This document shows, piece by piece, positions 1 through 12,618 of a stretch of DNA of 64,000 bases (its first letter is position 1; each line of letters starts with the position of its first letter). The notes beneath the pieces were generated by a model that saw nothing but the letters and a program-made list of their open reading frames with translations, did no database searches and was not told the origin of the DNA. The translations under genes were made by a program, and so were the position numbers. Source of the DNA: Paramecium tetraurelia (taxonomy: Eukaryota; Ciliophora; Oligohymenophorea; Peniculida; Parameciidae); assembly GCF_000165425.1 (NCBI RefSeq), contig NW_001799630.1, positions 189,734 through 253,733 on the forward strand. The letters run 5' to 3'.

Positions 1-74
1 AACTTAAGTTAAATGGATTTAGTTTACAAATATAAAGTTTATTGCAAAACATAATTTTTAATTCATTTAAGTTA

Positions 75-1000
75 ATGATTGATTATATATTTCTGATTAT
101 AGAACCTTTAGGGTATACCATCGTGCTATATTGGGTAATTTTGCTATTAGAGGAAATATATAAATGCTTGCAACCATTTCCAGATATTAAGAAAAAGTAT
201 GGATAAGATTGTTGGGCGGTAATCACAGGAGCAACAGATGGAATAGGAAAAGCTTATTGTTAAGAATTAGTTAAATAGAATGTCAATGTTTGTATGATAA
301 TTAGAAACAAGGAAAAAGGAGAAAAGTTAGTCTAAGAATTAAGTGCAAATTCAACATCAAAGTTTAGAATTGTTATAGCAGATTTTGTAAGATGTACAGA
401 AGTAGACTTTTTCGATAAAATTAACGAATAAATTAAGGATCTTGACATAGGAGTCCTTATAAACAATGTTGGAGTTTCTATGGTATATTCTCATTTTTTA
501 TAATTAAGAAAAACCCTTTTGAGAGACAATCAGAGGTTGACATTCGACAGATGCTTACAATCAATATATTCCCTGTGCTTTTTTTAACAAAAAAGGTACT
601 CCCAATTATGAAATCAAGAAAAAGTAGATCTGCTATCATCAATTTATCTTCAATTGCAGGTAGATTACCGTTACCATATCATCAAACCTATTCGGCAACA
701 AAAGCTTTTGATGACCATTTTTCATAATCTTTAGCAATTGAAACTGAGGGAATAGATATTTTGTCACACCGACCTTTTTTTGTCACAACTCCTTTGACCA
801 ATTATGAAAAGGAGGCTGGAGCTATAACTCCGGAACAATGTGCTAGAGGAGGATTATCAAGACTGGGTTTGGAAGTGACTAGCCATGGATATTGGTATCA
901 TAGAGTAATGGGATTCTTATTAACTTATATTATCCCATAGTTTATTAGAACAAGATAATTAAAATAGGTTTTAATTAAAAGAGCAAAAAAGAATCAATGA
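75..1000 (+). CDS. Short-chain dehydrogenase/reductase, 17-beta-HSD/ketoacyl-reductase type
   Basis: A 299-residue NAD(P)-dependent oxidoreductase of the SDR family. A hydrophobic N-terminal segment (residues 1-25) suggests membrane anchoring, as in ER 3-ketoacyl-CoA reductases and 17-beta-HSD12/3. The cofactor motif TGATDGIGKAY lies near residue 50, the structural motif NNVG near residue 120, and the catalytic YSATK (Tyr-x-x-x-Lys) after the intron. One 26-nt intron starts just after NNVGVSM. The spliced length is exactly 300 codons and ends in TGA. The next gene is a tandem paralog. Substrate (fatty acyl or steroid) cannot be told from sequence. Confidence 0.9.
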
Positions 1001-1077
1001 TTATGAATTTGTGTTTAATTGTCAAAAACAAAAATGTTTAAGAAATAAGTTTTTTCTGAAATTTATATAATTTTAAT

Positions 1078-2008
1078 ATGTTCTTATATATTGTTGGATT
1101 AATCACAATAGGTTTTGTTGTATTTAGAATTTTGGAAGAAATCTATAAAAGTCTACAACCATTTCCAAATATATAAGCCAAGTATGGTAAGGATTGTTGG
1201 GCAGTTGTGACAGGAGCAACAGATGGGATTGGAAAAGGTTATTCCCAAGTTTTAGCTTAATAGAATGTGAACATTTGTATGATTATCAGAAACGAGGAGA
1301 AAGCCAAACAGTTAATTTAAGAATTAAGTAAAGGATCAACATCAAAATTCAAGATTGTAGTGGCTAATTTCAATAATTCATTGGAAGATGGATTTTTTGA
1401 TAAAATATATAAATAAATTGAAAGTTTGGATATTGGATTATTGATAAATAATGTTGGAGTCTCACATGTTTAAATTTAGATTTATTATTATAGTAAGCTC
1501 CATTAGAAAAATATAATGACAATCAGCTTAAAGAAATAATAACAGTTAATTGTTTTCCTATTGTATTTTTGACAAAGAAGATAATTGCAAATATGCTCTA
1601 AAGAAAGAAATCTGCAATAATTAATTTATCGTCTTTCACTGGAAGGGTTCCAATGCCTTATAATTAAACATACGCAGCATCTAAAGCATTTGATGACTAC
1701 TTTTCAAGATCAATAGCACTTGAATATCCAAATATAGATATTTTGGCTCATCGACCAATGTATGTTACTACGCCAATGACTAATTTCTAAAAAGGATAAG
1801 GAGCTATTTCTCCATTTTAGGCTGCTAAAGGAGCTTTGTAAGATAAATGATTTATATTAATAGACAACGTTTAGGTTTAGAATACTCAACACATGGGCAT
1901 ATTTTTCACAGAATTCAAGGATTTTTTGGTGCTGTTGTTGTACCAGAGTTCATAAGAAACATAATTCTGAAAAAAGAAATGAGAAAATTAGTAAAAAAAC
2001 ATTTGTGA
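1078..2008 (+). CDS. Short-chain dehydrogenase/reductase, tandem paralog
   Basis: A 292-residue SDR, head-to-tail with its paralog 77 bp upstream. It has the same plan: hydrophobic N-terminus, FPNIQAKYGKDCW, cofactor motif TGATDGIGKGY, NNVG and the catalytic YAASK. Two 26-nt introns; the first sits at the same place as the intron of the upstream copy, the second (near the C-terminus) is absent there. Spliced length is exactly 293 codons. Divergence is spread along the protein, so the duplication is not very recent. Expected role is ER keto-reduction of a lipid or steroid; that is family inference. Confidence 0.9.
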
Positions 2009-2257
2009 TATAAATTTAATAAATTATAATATATGATAATCAATTATTATTAATTTACTAATACTTTTCGATCAGATAGTTTATTTAAATAATATAGAAG
2101 ATTTTAATGTTTATTTTAGATTTAGTTATAAGAATAAAAACATTAAGATAAAATTATGTCAAGATTAGATTCTTGTACATATGTCAGAAAATTAATTAAA
2201 AATAATTGAAAGGAAAATAATTTTTTGCAAATAATGTAATAAAATTTTAATATCCGA

Positions 2258-4281
2258 TCAATTGTTTGCTGTTAAGACATAGCTTTATTAGTTTTTTTAA
2301 AGGAATTTGTATTGATATTCCTCGATGCATTTTTGATTCTCAGTGTATTCGATTGTTTTTTCCTATTTATATAGTATTATTAAATACCATTATAGTCCAT
2401 TTCATCGAAAAGAATCACTTTTGCTCCAGCTGGAACTTAAATTGATTTGATTTTGCTTGGATATTTAGCTAATTAGAAGTTAGGCAAGTCTTCACACATG
2501 TTGAATGATTTTCCTAATTAATTAATAGAATATAATAGGTACCTGTATAATTGCATTCTGTATAAAGAGTAGCACAAGCATCTGGTTTTTCATAATAGAG
2601 TTTAAATCCTTTAAGTGCAAATGAGGCATTATCATTATTTTTTCCAATAGTGGTTGATATAAGTAAATCCAAAGTGGGTGTTTCATGTCCAATAACAAAA
2701 TCAACAATAGCATAATTTTCAAATCCATCTCCACCGCAAATATCAGCAAGTCCAGGATCTCCAAATCCAAATGTTCTTTACCAAACATTTAATCCATCAA
2801 CTTTAACAAAATAATCTTCTCCATTCCAGTTATCAATTTTCCAAGCTTCAAATGCAATTCTAATTCTTTTATGAGCAGGTAAATTGAATTTTCTAGTGAT
2901 TTTAGCATCTTTTCCAGTCTTATCAAAACCACCAAAAGAATTTGAATTCTCCACATTATGTTGTAAAGTCTGGTCCATTTTTACCATTCAGCAACTTTCC
3001 AATCTGCATTAGCTGTCCAACCTGCTCCTTAGAATTCTGAAGTGAATTCAACCCAATCTCCTTTCAATACACAACCAGATCCATTTCCATCTTCTGGGTC
3101 CAATAACACATAAGGAGAAACGCAAGCTGTACAATCTTCAACACTTGGTCCAGTACATGTTGCACAATTACTTGAACATTATGCAACATACAATTGGAAT
3201 TATCTAATACCCCAAGATGCTTATTTAGATGACTTCTTGATTGTGGATGTCCATTTTACAAGGGCAGCACCATAATTATGTGGAGTTTCAAAGTTAACAT
3301 TAATGATCTTTTCTGTACCATCAACACCTCCTGGACTGATCTTATCACAAATGAAGTATTCCTTGTCTTCAACTTAAGCCACATTTTATTTCCATTTTTC
3401 TTGATTATCAATAGACAAAACTGCATTATCATTATCCCAATTATCAATCTTCCAAAATTATGCTATCACCTTAATTCTATAATGTGGAACAAGTTTATCA
3501 AAGATTTTTTAAATTGAAACGTTATTACCGAAATTACCTGGACCACCAATGATGGGAATTCCTGCACAAGTACTTGATTTAATAACAGTTGAAGATCCTT
3601 TTGCACTCCATCCATCAGCATCAATATTCTTTATCCAACTTGATGATACGGGTACCCACATTTAACAAACAATAGCATCTGGTCCAAGACATGTACCACA
3701 TTCAGCTGGACATGGCAAATAGGATAATTTTAATTTTCTAAAACCCCAAGACATCTAATGATTTAGTATTAATTATACCTTATCGGCAGTTTTATCAGCT
3801 GAAGATGCAAATGCAATAAATAATGCTGCATGATTATGAGTTATTGTTTAATCAACTGAGAATGAATTCACATTACCACCTGCAGGAGTTGCACATCTCT
3901 TTGTTCCATCACTTCCTGTCCACATAGTTTCCCAAAGGTAATTATCCAAATAAAAGAACTATCTCTAAGTGTCCCATGCATCAAATCTAAAATTAATGAA
4001 TTGTTATACTTCCAGACTTCAACTTATATTTTAATCTAAAAATGAGGAGGCAATTAAAATTGTTTGGTCACTATGGCTCCTTTACCAAATGCCTTAGGTC
4101 CACCAAACACAATGGCATCTGAACAAGTAAAGAAATTATCGGTTTAAGTTTTTGATATTGATCCTTGTAATGTCCATCCATCCAATTAACCTACGTCCGC
4201 ATTTTAAAAGGCAGAATAAAATTCAACGAATTCTTGCGATGTAGCAAGCATCACAAAAATTGCAATAACGATGAATCTCAT
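2258..4281 (-). CDS. Secreted protein with three large repeats and a crystallin-like C-terminus
   Basis: The start gives a signal peptide (MRFIVIAIFVMLATSQ). Three repeats of roughly 200 residues follow, each with LDGWT/GWTAN near its start, a GGP..FG motif, WKIDNWN/WKFDAWD, an HNHAAL- or HNYGA-like motif, WGFRKLKL or a variant, then a Cys-rich knot (CPAECGTCLGPD). The C-terminal part contains KVILFDEMDYNG, resembling one beta/gamma-crystallin Greek key. Several 22-29 nt introns. At the last one the natural splice leads to TGA at 2342-2340, whereas the convincing downstream frame (EKTIEYTENQKC..., ending at 2260-2258) needs another register. Function unknown; extracellular or surface carbohydrate binding is only a guess. 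Confidence 0.72.
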
Positions 4282-4325
4282 TTATATAAAATTAATATTC
4301 AAAAACGCATAATTTTTTCATTTAT

Positions 4326-7014
4326 TCACACACCATAAATATTGATCATTTTCATCCTAAATCCATTAGGCAAGTCATCACTACTAAACATACTATCAAA
4401 TTTTTGTTATCCAAAAGACTGTTACAATTCTTATAAAATATTAACAAAAAGAGGTTTTATAGAGGGGAACTCATTAGAGGCAACAATACAATACACAAAA
4501 TACTTGATGTCGTTAATCACCCTCCCTGGATACATCTTCACTATATTGATGAGGATCCTATACATTAATATTTGTTATACTTAAACGATTCCTCTTTGTA
4601 TTCATCTAAAGATTGACTCTTTATTTAACTAAGGATTAAACATACTCGTTTAAAAAAACTGGGGATGAACTCTTCGATTTACTATATATGTGACCCAGCA
4701 ATCCTGCATATTGCAATACATAAATTCTATGCGATGGATTTTGGAAATTTTGGTTCATTTATTATTTTTATCAACTTTTCCATAACAGCATTAAAGATAA
4801 CTGTAAGTTTTGCTGGGTCTTTCATAGCCAATTCTCCCAATGCCCAGGCAGCATTATTGGAAGTAGCCAGAAATAACTTTGAAGGGTCAATGCTTATAGA
4901 TTAAGCATAGATGTATTCATTTCTAAATTAAATATGATTTTTTACAATACTATAGCAATATTGACATTCTTGAAAATTGTATAGCAATCTTTAATTAATT
5001 CACCTATCAGAGAAAGTGCATATTGTTTCACATCTGTTTCTGTGTCTTATATAGCGAGATCAACAATTTATAAGAATGACTAATCACACAATTCTAAGAA
5101 ACTTTCTTTTGTGATGTTGATTATTTTAATACACACATCAAAAGATCTTTTGAGAATTTCCTTTTATTAATACAAAAGTCTTGTCTTTCCATTCTATATT
5201 GATTGCACATAACCATTCATAGATTACACTATTGCTTAATAAATTACTGGAATATATTTTAATGCTCTTTATCCAAATTTTTCAACTGCTTCTGCCAAAC
5301 ATTCTATCAGTAGATAAAGTATTAATACCATAAAGTGGACATATGTTATAATCATTTAAATCTATTAAATTGCTAATCAATTTCGTCATTATTAAATCTA
5401 TTAATTCCTAATTCTCGATAGTTTCGCATTCAGCCAGTATTGTGGTTATTGATTAATATATGTACAATAATACTCCTCCTTTTTAGGATAGGGCTTTTAA
5501 ATAAACTTAGAATAAGTCTAATAAGTATGGTTACAATATAAAAAATGCATCTTTTGATAATGAATTCAATGCAGAGCAAGCAGATTCCTTTACTATTCTA
5601 TGAGATACAAATAATATTATACATAGATTAATTTTCAATAGAGATCAATAATAATTTTAGATAAGATTATATAAATTGAGTCTCATTGATAGCTACTGTT
5701 TTAATCCACTCATTATACTATGAGAAGGTCCATAATGTAGAAGCATAAATATATTCATTTTATTGGTTCTTTTCTTGAAATAAGGACATTAATATATTTG
5801 GTACGAGATTAGCATGATTCTCCATTATTTTTTCTGCAAACAACCCAAGACAAATAACAGCAATTTCTTATTATTTCCAATCTTATTGTTATTATAATTG
5901 ATCAATAATTTGTAACACAATAGGAACTATGGTTTTATCATAAAATTCTATTAACTTTTTAAGCAATAAATTTGAGACTGATCTTAGAGAATATTCTCCC
6001 AGAGTTTTCTCCTCATCTTATTCTTCATCCTCATTTTTGCCACCTTAGTTGTAACTATTTGAAAATGTTGGTTATATGGCTATTTGATCTGACCTGGTGA
6101 TTGCCAGATTCAGAATAATAGGTTGCAATATTTATTATAAATAGGGTTCGAGTAAGTGAGTTTTTTCGTAATCTTCTGCATCATTAAATCTCAAAAAGTC
6201 AGTTAAACATAATTCAACAAATCGAACAACTTCTTTGTCTGGATCTGATAAAGATTAAACACATGCCATAATAACTAAATTCATCTACTTTATTTTATCT
6301 CTATTTGTTTCTATTAAAGCTTAAATACCTTAAAAACACTTTAATCTTATTTACTATTCCTAAGATCGTGTGCCAGTAATCAAAATATTAATGTAACAAT
6401 CAATATATTGGTTTAGTGAAGGGGGCATAAAGAAAATATTGTAATTTAAAAAATTTAAAGAATTTACTACGACTTAGGTATTAGAATGTTCAACCAAGGA
6501 TATAAATTTAAAAATTAATTGATCTATTAATTACAATCCTGTATCTGTTCCATAGTAATTGATATTTTCAGAATTGAATTTTAAATCCTCTATTATTTTG
6601 GATAAACAATCAGTTGCTATGACTGGATCAGAATCAATCAATTTAATTAAATATTCCATCATTATATTGCTATCTATGATTAATATGATGCTGCTTACTT
6701 TTGATTCCATTTCTTACTACAACTTCAGGTACAATGATAACAAATGCTTGCCGCATTATTTAAATACTTAAATCCACTTAAATAAGCATCTACTATAATG
6801 TTTCAGGCAAAGTAGTGCAATTTTTAACGGCACTCTTCAATATCACAGCAGCCCTATATCTAATTTCTGCATCATAATTTCCAATTATAACAGAACATAA
6901 ATGAATTAAAAATTATGTGTCTTAACTCAATTCCTAAGCTCTTTTATACACTTATTTTTAAATCTGATTATCTGGCTAGGCTGACCATTATATTAATTCA
7001 ATTATTTAATCCAT
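4326..7014 (-). CDS. TNPO1: Transportin-type karyopherin (importin beta-2 family)
   Basis: A HEAT-repeat nuclear import receptor. Starts MDQIIELIQWSAQ and runs to the C-terminal IYGV-stop, like transportins, which end FYGV. Diagnostic stretches align in order with transportin: QQEIAVICLGLFAE, TLWTFSQY, NNAAWALGELAM and, at the end, ILINIVKMYPG. An acidic segment (NEDEEQDEEK) sits where transportin-1 has its acidic H8 loop. Introns of 22-26 nt are needed near the C-terminus, for example a 23-nt one before ILINIVK; internal exon borders were not all resolved. Transportins carry PY-NLS cargo such as hnRNPs and ribosomal proteins through nuclear pores under RanGTP control. Confidence 0.85.
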
Positions 7015-7034
7015 AATTAAATATATATTAATTA

Positions 7035-7489
7035 TCAATATTTGTATTTGGTTGAATAATCCTTTGGAGCTACAACTAGGCCTTTGCCTTTTCTAGCACC
7101 TCGATATATAATTTCAACGATATCTATGAATTCCTGCTTATCATTCATAGCCCAGTTTATTTTATTATTATTTCCTGTTCCCAAATCAATCATCATATGT
7201 TTGTTTCTATAAAAAAACATCACTGTAACTGGATCATATAGTTCATACATTGTATTAAAATCAGGAACTTTAGTGATATCTACTAGATAAACAACTGCAA
7301 ACTTTTTTATTTTTTCAGCAGATTTATAGAGGATTTCATCCATTTGCATACATTATGGATCCCTAAACTGATAATACTATTGAATTACCAATCATGTCCA
7401 AAACGAATGATAACTAATTTCTCTTCTTCATCTAAGATCGCTTGATCAACTTACCAACCGTTATTTAAATGAGGTAGAAGGTAAGACAT
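7035..7489 (-). CDS. DIB1: U5 snRNP 15 kDa protein Dim1/Dib1
   Basis: A 142-residue thioredoxin-like splicing factor, the length typical of the family. Begins MSYLLPHLNNGWQVDQAI and contains FGHDWDPQCMQMDE, VYLVDITKVPDF, MFFYRNKHMMIDLGTGNNNKI and a C-terminal YRGARKGKGLVVAPKDYS. One 26-nt intron splits the Trp codon of FGHDW; spliced length is exactly 143 codons. The protein belongs to U4/U6.U5 tri-snRNP and holds off premature spliceosome activation. In a genome with thousands of tiny introns this is a core gene. Confidence 0.96.
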
Positions 7490-7526
7490 TTTTAAATTGT
7501 TAGTTATAAATTATTAAAAAATTAGG

Positions 7527-9587
7527 TCATTTTTTATTTACTTTTTTCTCTCTCAATTCTTGATTCTTAATGAAAGCAACAAAAATTTGTTACTCTCTTT
7601 ATTTTTTCTCAGCTTCTGCTCTTTTAATAGCATTCAATCCTTCATTTTCCTTCCTGATTGTAATAGGAGAGTTATGTTCAACAGAAGTATTTAGAACTGC
7701 TTTTGCTGATTATTTAATGGCTTTAATTTGTTATGCTTTATAAGATTAGCTATAAGATTGAGATTCTTATAATTGTCTAGCTCCAATGAGATTTTTCTTT
7801 TTAGATAACAACAATGGAGTGTGATTGCTAGATTAATTAGTATTGATATTAGGAGATTAATCAGTTTGCATATTAGACTGTATTTATTGTGTCTATTATT
7901 AGTGTAGTAGTTATTTATATATTTTTTGTTAATGAGCAACTTATTATTAGGAATAATCTTCTATTGTAATATTATTCTAGTTATGTTTAGATGATTTGTC
8001 TTCAAGTTATTGTTATTACTCTTGGTTACTACTTTATAGCTTCTATTATTAAACTTTTTACACAGCTTCCTCTTTTTTCCTTCTTTCTATAGTTGGTATT
8101 AGATACTCTTACAAATAATACTCATCTTCCTTATCTGATAAATCCTACTCAAGTAATAATTCCTTAGGATCAAACTCCTTTGGAACATTTCCCAAATCTT
8201 CCCAATTAATGAGATAATTGGATTTCTCTTTTTACTTTTATAAATTCTTGGCTGAGTTTTTTGGTTTCTCTTGAACAGAAATATTATTAGCATTTGTAAG
8301 TGCTGGTTCCTATTTATAACTTTCAGCTCTAGGTTTAGGTTTGGCTGGCAAGATCAATCTACGAGAACAAAGCTTCTCTTATGTTAAGATTTCGCTCTGA
8401 TCTTTGGTATTAAATGGTTTCCCTACAACAATCATCTTCTTTCGATAAATTTTAGGATCATAAACTCCAAGATAGTCATATAATGCTCTTAAAGAGTTAT
8501 CTACTGGGAAAATTACATCTGCAATCTTCATTAAAGCAGATAAAAATTCTTATTAGGTCAATTCTTATATATTTGAACACTTTTTAAAAATTTCCACTAA
8601 AATCACCTTTGTAACTATAAAATTCTCTTTCTCTTTATGCTTATATTTAATCTTATTGAGTGGTTTGGTTGCAACTTAGCCTGTATGCTGATATACAAAA
8701 TCATTGTCTATTTCCAAATCTATTAATTCGAAATCTTTGCAAAAATACATAAACTTTTACAATGTCATTACTTATTGAATCTAGTGAAGTTAATCAAAAG
8801 TATTTTATTTATTTGAAGTTTATGTTTATTTTGAATAAAATTTATAAATTTCCTTTAAATTCATCTCAATCATCTTTTCTGAATTCTTTTCGCTGTCTTA
8901 CTAACATAACTATAAAGGTTTGATTATTGGCTTATTTAATTAATAAGGATCTTCAGATGACAATTATGGAGATCTTGTTTTAGGTGATTTTATAACTTGT
9001 TTGAATTTCTCCATAACTTCTTAAGTTCTTAACATTTTATCATTGTTTTAAATTTCTTCATCGTTTTATTTAATATCTGTTACTTCAGTTGGGACTTATT
9101 TTAATACAAAATTGGATTGGTTTTCTTCCTTTCCAATTTAAGTTTGTTTATTACTCTGTTCTTCTGATATTTTCATTTATTTATAATCTCTTAATTCTTA
9201 AAGGTCTTAATCCTCAGAGTTCTCTAAAATTTTGGATTAATCTTAATGAAAAGTCTATGCTGAATCATCACCATGCTCTTAGGAATTAAATTAATCACCC
9301 TAATGATCAATTTAATTTAACGAATCTTGATTGTTCCGACTTTTACTAAAGTCATTATACTCATTTTATTCTTCCTAATCATCGTTTTATGTTAAGGATT
9401 CATTTTTATTTTAAGTGGAACTTTTTCTTTAAATTTATGAACCATTTAAGGCTTGAGATTTCTATGAAGAATGGTTTTATTTTTATGAGAGAATACTGTC
9501 TGGATGTATTGCAGATCCAATAGAATCTTGTTATCTATATTTTGATTATGATTAGTTGGAAGGTTACCCCTGAGATTAGTTTTCCAT
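7527..9587 (-). CDS. Large Q-rich protein with a conserved-looking central domain, unknown
   Basis: One uninterrupted frame of 686 codons ending in TGA 38 bp downstream of the Dim1 start. The first ~170 residues are low-complexity (Q/S/N/D-rich, MENQSQGQPSNQ...). The middle third is ordered, with motifs FMYFCKDFELIDLEID, SALMKIADVIFP and YDYLGVYDPKIYRKKM. After a linker (LPAKPKPRA, NWEDLGNVPKEFDP) comes a Q/N-rich, probably coiled-coil tail ending REKKVNKK. No family was recognised; the central part could be a divergent helical, EF-hand-like domain. A real gene judging by length without TGA and by codon-level composition. Confidence 0.75.
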
Positions 9588-9630
9588 GATAATTTTAATT
9601 AATAATAATTTGTATTACTAAAATATAAAT

Positions 9631-9762
9631 TCAAAGTTTCTAAGCAACTTTATTGAGCTCCTCCTTTTTCTATTGTAATCTCTAATCTTCTTATTTTTTT
9701 TATTCTTAAAGTTTTTCAATTAACTAATCTCTTAGAATAAGCAAAAATTCTCTGACTGTCAT
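9631..9762 (-). CDS. Small coiled-coil ORF in an otherwise gene-poor stretch
   Basis: A 43-residue frame (MTVREFLLILRDQLIEKL...) rich in E, K, Q and L with heptad-like spacing, ending in TGA. It may be the last exon of a gene whose upstream exons I could not join; open frames continue upstream on this strand but no clean GT...AG junction was found. The surrounding 9588-10123 contains no other recognisable gene. Confidence 0.22.
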
Positions 9763-10123
9763 GTGAATTTGAATTTCTAATTAATTTTATTATTAATTAA
9801 TCATTTAAATAGATTAAGAACTTATAGTTCTTTGGGTCTTTTCCTTATAATAGAAATAGAAATACTAAAACTGAAGAATAAATATAATTTAAATTGCATC
9901 TTAGGGAGACAAATATAATAGAAAATAGTTCCTGGGATATAAATGATTACAATATTTTTAATAGAAAGTAAAGTCAATTTATAAAAGTCACAATAACATT
10001 TAACAATTTTCGAAATATAATTAACATACTTTAGGATCGTATCTGATGTCAATCCTGGTTTGTTTTTGTAAGTACAATGTTTTTGTGATTTTAATTTAAT
10101 ATAACAGTTTATTTTAAAAATAG

Positions 10124-10381
10124 TCATTGTTACTTATTAATTGTATCAAATAACAACTATATTGATTAGGCTAACTAAGAGTTAGGGTTTTGTTCATTTA
10201 TTTATTGAATGGCTTTTAACTTCTTGAAATATTCATTTCTCTCTCTCATCAATAGAATATATTGTTTTTTTAACTCACTCTCATCTCTATCAACACACTA
10301 ATGATTAAATGTTGAGGAGTACTTCTTTTAAATTTTATAATTTGCCTAGTTTTCTTAAAACTGCCATCGAATTTTCATCAT
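10124..10381 (-). CDS. Small basic helical protein, unknown
   Basis: An intronless 85-residue frame starting at a double Met (MMKIRWQFQENQAN) and ending ...DTINKQQ-TGA; a TGA lies upstream in frame, so the start is constrained. It is rich in K, Q and E with probable helices (DESELKKQYILLMRERNEYF). No family recognised. It lies divergent to the coiled-coil gene beginning at 10580. Confidence 0.5.
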
Positions 10382-10579
10382 TCTATTCTTATAATTCTTA
10401 TATGTATTATGGGATTAATTTCCATTTCTAACTCATTAATTTATTAAATATAAATGTTTCAAAGACAAATAAAAAGACCATAATCAGTATGTATAAATTA
10501 AGATTATTAATGAAAATAGGCGATCAAATATGAACCATAGGGATATAAATAAAAGTAATCAAATGAATGTTAAATTTTA

Positions 10580-12567
10580 ATGCCAAGTGCAATACAGTAT
10601 TTTTCTGATTTAGATTCGTTGCATCATGTTTCAAACAATTTTCTAAGGCCACAATCAGCAGTTTCATTATATTAGAATAAAAAGATAAGTAGCTCAACAA
10701 TGGTGGATAATAAATAAGTCAGTGACACAAGATTGACTGATCCACGATTAACACCAAGATATATAAAGAAAGATAAAGAGGAATTGTACTCAGATTTGTT
10801 GCTATTATAATAAAAATATAATTAATGCTAAGATGAAAATACTAAATTAAAAACTTAAATTTCGTCATTAGAAAAATAAGTTATTCATTTGACAGATTTA
10901 GTGAGAAATGTTGAAATGTTCTGCAACAAGAAAACTAGTCATTTCAATGAATTTTAGTTAAAAAAACAAATTCAGGATCTCAAATCTAATCTCAAAACTA
11001 AAGTGTAAGAATTAGAATCATTAAAATAAAATGTTAAAACTACTAAAATTGATGAAATTAGAATTGAATTATAAGAATCTCACATCGAATGTTTAAGATT
11101 AAGAACTATGCTTGATCAATAAATACGATAATAAGTGTTGTTTAATTATAATGATCATACATTGATTGAAGAGAAATTGTACATACAAAGTCAAATGATG
11201 AATTAATTAAAAACAGAAAATGATTAAATGACAGGATTACTTAAAATCCAAGAAGAAGAAACCTATTATTACAAGAATTTGTTAGCGGAAACCTTAAAAA
11301 CAGTAAGAAGGTACGAAGAAGCAATTGAAGATTTGCATAAGAATCTAAAAGGTAAAAATTAATTTATGGATAAATTGGCTTAAAAAATAGAAGCTTTGAA
11401 AAGCACTAATAATGGATTAGCTGATAGAGTAGTAAAGGTGGAGGATTTAAAAGAAGAAATTCGACTTTTAAAGTGTACAATAGAAGACTAAAATAAATAA
11501 ATTCAAAGTGTCCTATCTGATAACGAGTATCTTAAGGGAATGGTTCATGAATTAAAAATTAAAAATAACGAGAAATCAGAAATATAAGCTAAAGAAAAGA
11601 AAGTATTACAAGATTAGATTGCTAAAATATCAAGCTAATATGATCTTTTAGATGATAAATACAAAAATTTATTATTAATTTAAGTTTAGGCTAAAAATAA
11701 AGAAACTGTTTAATCTTCATTGATTCATAAGAAAGAGCAAACTGTAGGTTTAACTCTTAAAAATAACAATGATAGCTTCTAATAACAGAAGATATATGTC
11801 CCTAAAAAATTAAGAGCCATCAAAACGAATGATATTTTACATATTGGAGAAGAACTAAATTACAGATTTAGAGTAAAGGAAATAATATTAATTGATGTAA
11901 TAGAATAATTTCTATTTGATGATGACAACAAAAAAGAAAAAAAAGTTAGTATTAAGCAATTACAAAAAAGTTTCGAAAAAGAACCATTTATGTTATTTGA
12001 ATAAGATAAAGCATTAACATTTGCTCGTTTCTTAATAGAAGACAACTCCTAGGAATTTGTAGAATTTAACATTGAACTTACTGAAAATTTGGATAGAGTG
12101 AAAAGCATATTTACAAAAATAGTTGGCAAATATAGAATCTTTACTCCTGATGAAGAAATGAAGCATAAAGAAGATATTACGAAACTTATTATCAAATATA
12201 AAAATTCTCTAAAATAACATTTTGATTCTCTTCAAAGTACTAATGGAGAATTAACTAAAAGATAAATATTAGAAACTTTTATCTTTATGGACATTGATAT
12301 TAATAATTCTCAACTTGAATACTTTTTCTTAAAACTATTTGTTTTTTCAAACAAGATTGATAGATTTCCGTATTAAAAGATCTTTGAAATATTCTAATAG
12401 ACTTAAACTGCATCAAGTATCATTACATAATCTCATTCATAGCTCCCCATCTACAAAGGAAGGAAACTTAAAGAAAAAAGGCTGCCACTGAATCAAACAA
12501 GCAACCTGTATATGTTACAAAGAGTCTATTCAAACAAGTTGAAGGTACTAATCTATAATAAGCTTGA
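10580..12567 (+). CDS. Long coiled-coil protein, unknown
   Basis: About 650 residues. The first 60 are Ser/Asn-rich with a Pro-Arg patch (LTDPRLTPRYIKKDKEEL). Residues ~70-400 are almost continuous coiled coil (E/K/Q/L heptads, LEKQVIHLTDLVRNVEM). A more globular C-terminal part follows (TFARFLIEDNSQEFVEFN; KREILETFIFMDID, where the second residue is read through a reassigned codon). A 26-nt intron (GTATCA...CATAG) near 12430 restores the frame to a basic tail ending EGTNLQQA-TGA. Likely cytoskeletal or basal-body scaffold by composition only. Confidence 0.78.
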
Positions 12568-12618
12568 TTCATTATAAAAATTATTAATTAAAATTATTAA
12601 TTTTAATAGTTATTAAGA

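Noticed and set aside
12405..12567. Apparent fusion of the coiled-coil gene with the ArfGAP-like gene
   Set aside because: One frame reads through, but a 26-nt intron at about 12428-12453 shifts to a basic tail ending in TGA at 12565-12567, followed by typical AT-rich spacer and a new Met.
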